From Acidovorax sp. (lineage in GTDB: Bacteria; Pseudomonadota; Gammaproteobacteria; Burkholderiales; Burkholderiaceae_C), in NCBI GenBank assembly GCA_011620245.1, contig WOZN01000138.1, forward strand, positions 1 through 15,487: a stretch of DNA of 15,487 nt, given 5' to 3'. Numbering within the stretch: the stretch's first letter is position 1; every line of letters starts with the position of its first letter. The notes under the pieces are model-generated. The model was not told the origin of the DNA and did not search any database. It worked only from the letters and a program-made list of their open reading frames with translations. Below are positions 14,498-15,487 of this stretch, in pieces. The position numbers and the translations under genes are program-made.

Positions 14498-15487
14498 TGG
14501 CTGGCATAAGGCGTTCCGGATCGCCCGACCGGACAGGCACGAGATACTGAACAAAGAGTTTTGTCGCCTTGGTCCAAGTGAAGTCCAGCGCCCGACGACG
14601 GGCTTCGTGACGCGGCACAGCCAATGCAGCCTGGCATGCCAAGAGCAAGTCAACGTGCAAAACACCACCCCGCGCTCCTTGTGATTCCAAAGCCCCGAGA
14701 ACCTCCAGAGGGCCATCCACAGGATACGCCGCAACCGGGGTGCCGCAGGACATGGCCTCCAGCATGACCAGCCCAAAGGTCTCTGATCGACTGGGAAACA
14801 CAAACACATCTGCAGCGGCATACAGTTCCGCAAGGGATCGCCGATCCAGCAACCCCATCCACCGCACCTCCGGATAACGCTCCTTCAACCGTTGCTCCAG
14901 CGGGCCCACACCACACACAACCTTGGCGCCGGGCATCTTCATCTGCAGAAAGGACTCAATGTTCTTTTCGTACGATATTCGTCCCACATACAGGCTCACT
15001 GGATGCGCCATTGCACCAAGCAAACGGCTGGGCAAAGCCTGCCCCTGAAACGGGAACGCCTGCGTATCCACACCATGGGTCCACTGGCGCAAATTGCGAA
15101 AACCACGGCGCTTCAGCATCTGAAGGACACCTTGCGTGGGCACCATGATTCCTGAGGATGGGCGATGAAAATGCCGGAACAACGCATAGCCCCATGCCAG
15201 CGGGATGCGCAAGGCGGCGTTCAGTATTTCAGGAAATTTCGTGTGAAATGCCGTGGTGAAAGCCAGCTTGTGGCGCAGACAGTAGCTACGGGCGGCCCAG
15301 CCAAGGGGTCCCTCCGTGGCGAGATGGATGGCGTCCGGCTCGATGGCGTCCATCGCACGGCCCAAGGGCCCTGCCGGGCGCACGGCAAGATCGATGCCTG
15401 CATAACCTGGACAAGGGCGGGTTCGAAATTGACCTGGGTGGATCAAATGGACTTCATGTCCCAGCCCCTGCAGCTGCTGCACCAACT
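14493..15487 (-). CDS. Family 1 glycosyltransferase, Agt/SqdX-like, N-terminus outside window
   Basis: The frame is open at the right edge and ends at TAA 14495-14493; about 331 residues are visible and perhaps 20-50 N-terminal residues are missing. It has the GT-B fold of GT4-type retaining enzymes. The acceptor-side segment reads [20 protein letters not shown]...[13 protein letters not shown], then [29 protein letters not shown], and the nucleotide-sugar motif [25 protein letters not shown] with the ExxxxxxxE pair. From memory, this style matches the alpha-glycosyltransferases related to Agrobacterium Agt and SqdX, which put glucose, galactose or glucuronate on diacylglycerol during phosphate starvation and are often encoded beside the PlcP phospholipase. 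A mannosyltransferase for surface polysaccharide or phosphatidylinositol is the alternative. Its promoter is outside the window. Confidence 0.85.
   Translation of the reverse strand, partial: LVQQLQGLGHEVHLIHPGQFRTRPCPGYAGIDLAVRPAGPLGRAMDAIEPDAIHLATEGPLGWAARSYCLRHKLAFTTAFHTKFPEILNAALRIPLAWGYALFRHFHRPSSGIMVPTQGVLQMLKRRGFRNLRQWTHGVDTQAFPFQGQALPSRLLGAMAHPVSLYVGRISYEKNIESFLQMKMPGAKVVCGVGPLEQRLKERYPEVRWMGLLDRRSLAELYAAADVFVFPSRSETFGLVMLEAMSCGTPVAAYPVDGPLEVLGALESQGARGGVLHVDLLLACQAALAVPRHEARRRALDFTWTKATKLFVQYLVPVRSGDPERLMPAI

Overview
The window looks like chromosomal DNA of a high-GC betaproteobacterium. The PhoR, PstS, Ppx and Ppk1 sequences and the overall layout suggest Burkholderiales, probably Comamonadaceae (Acidovorax-like). 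That placement is inference from protein style, not from a search. I see no rRNA, tRNA, CRISPR array, phage gene or transposase. The theme is inorganic phosphate: sensing, high-affinity uptake, polyphosphate metabolism, and possibly lipid remodelling under phosphate limitation.

Layout. Positions 1-903 (+) hold the C-terminal two thirds of a MATE-family exporter. It converges on, and overlaps by 86 bp, the 3' end of a seven-gene minus-strand Pho operon that runs from about 7500 down to 818: pstS, pstC, pstA, pstB, phoU, phoB, phoR. A divergent control region (7500-7709) contains two oppositely oriented Pho boxes with the 7-4-7 architecture. One faces pstS. The other faces a fasciclin-domain lipoprotein gene (7710-8204, +). 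Next come a 184-bp unit with imperfect terminal inverted repeats (8218-8401), an orphan LivJ-like periplasmic binding protein gene (8406-9593), exopolyphosphatase ppx (9667-11148), and a small ribbon-helix-helix-like protein with a long Ala/Pro/Lys tail (11205-11729), preceded by a perfect 33-bp palindrome. On the minus strand, ppk1 (14426-12237) overlaps sixA (12240-11776) by ATGA and converges on the ribbon-helix-helix gene. The right edge carries the C-terminal part of a family-1 glycosyltransferase (15487-14493, minus), resembling the Agt-type enzymes that make glycolipids during phosphate starvation.

How the parts fit. PhoR and PhoB with PhoU and the PstSCAB transporter form the canonical phosphate-limitation circuit, and the Pho box upstream of pstS predicts positive autoregulation. 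A terminator-like hairpin between pstS and pstC probably makes the binding protein more abundant than the membrane components. Ppk1 makes and Ppx degrades polyphosphate, the intracellular phosphate store. SixA is a phosphohistidine phosphatase translationally coupled to Ppk1, an enzyme that itself works through a phosphohistidine. The fasciclin lipoprotein is a predicted extra member of the Pho regulon.

Most of the window is conventional. The less explained parts are the Pho-box-driven fasciclin lipoprotein, the palindrome with the ribbon-helix-helix gene, the inverted-repeat element, and a two-hairpin AT-rich patch inside the MATE gene.
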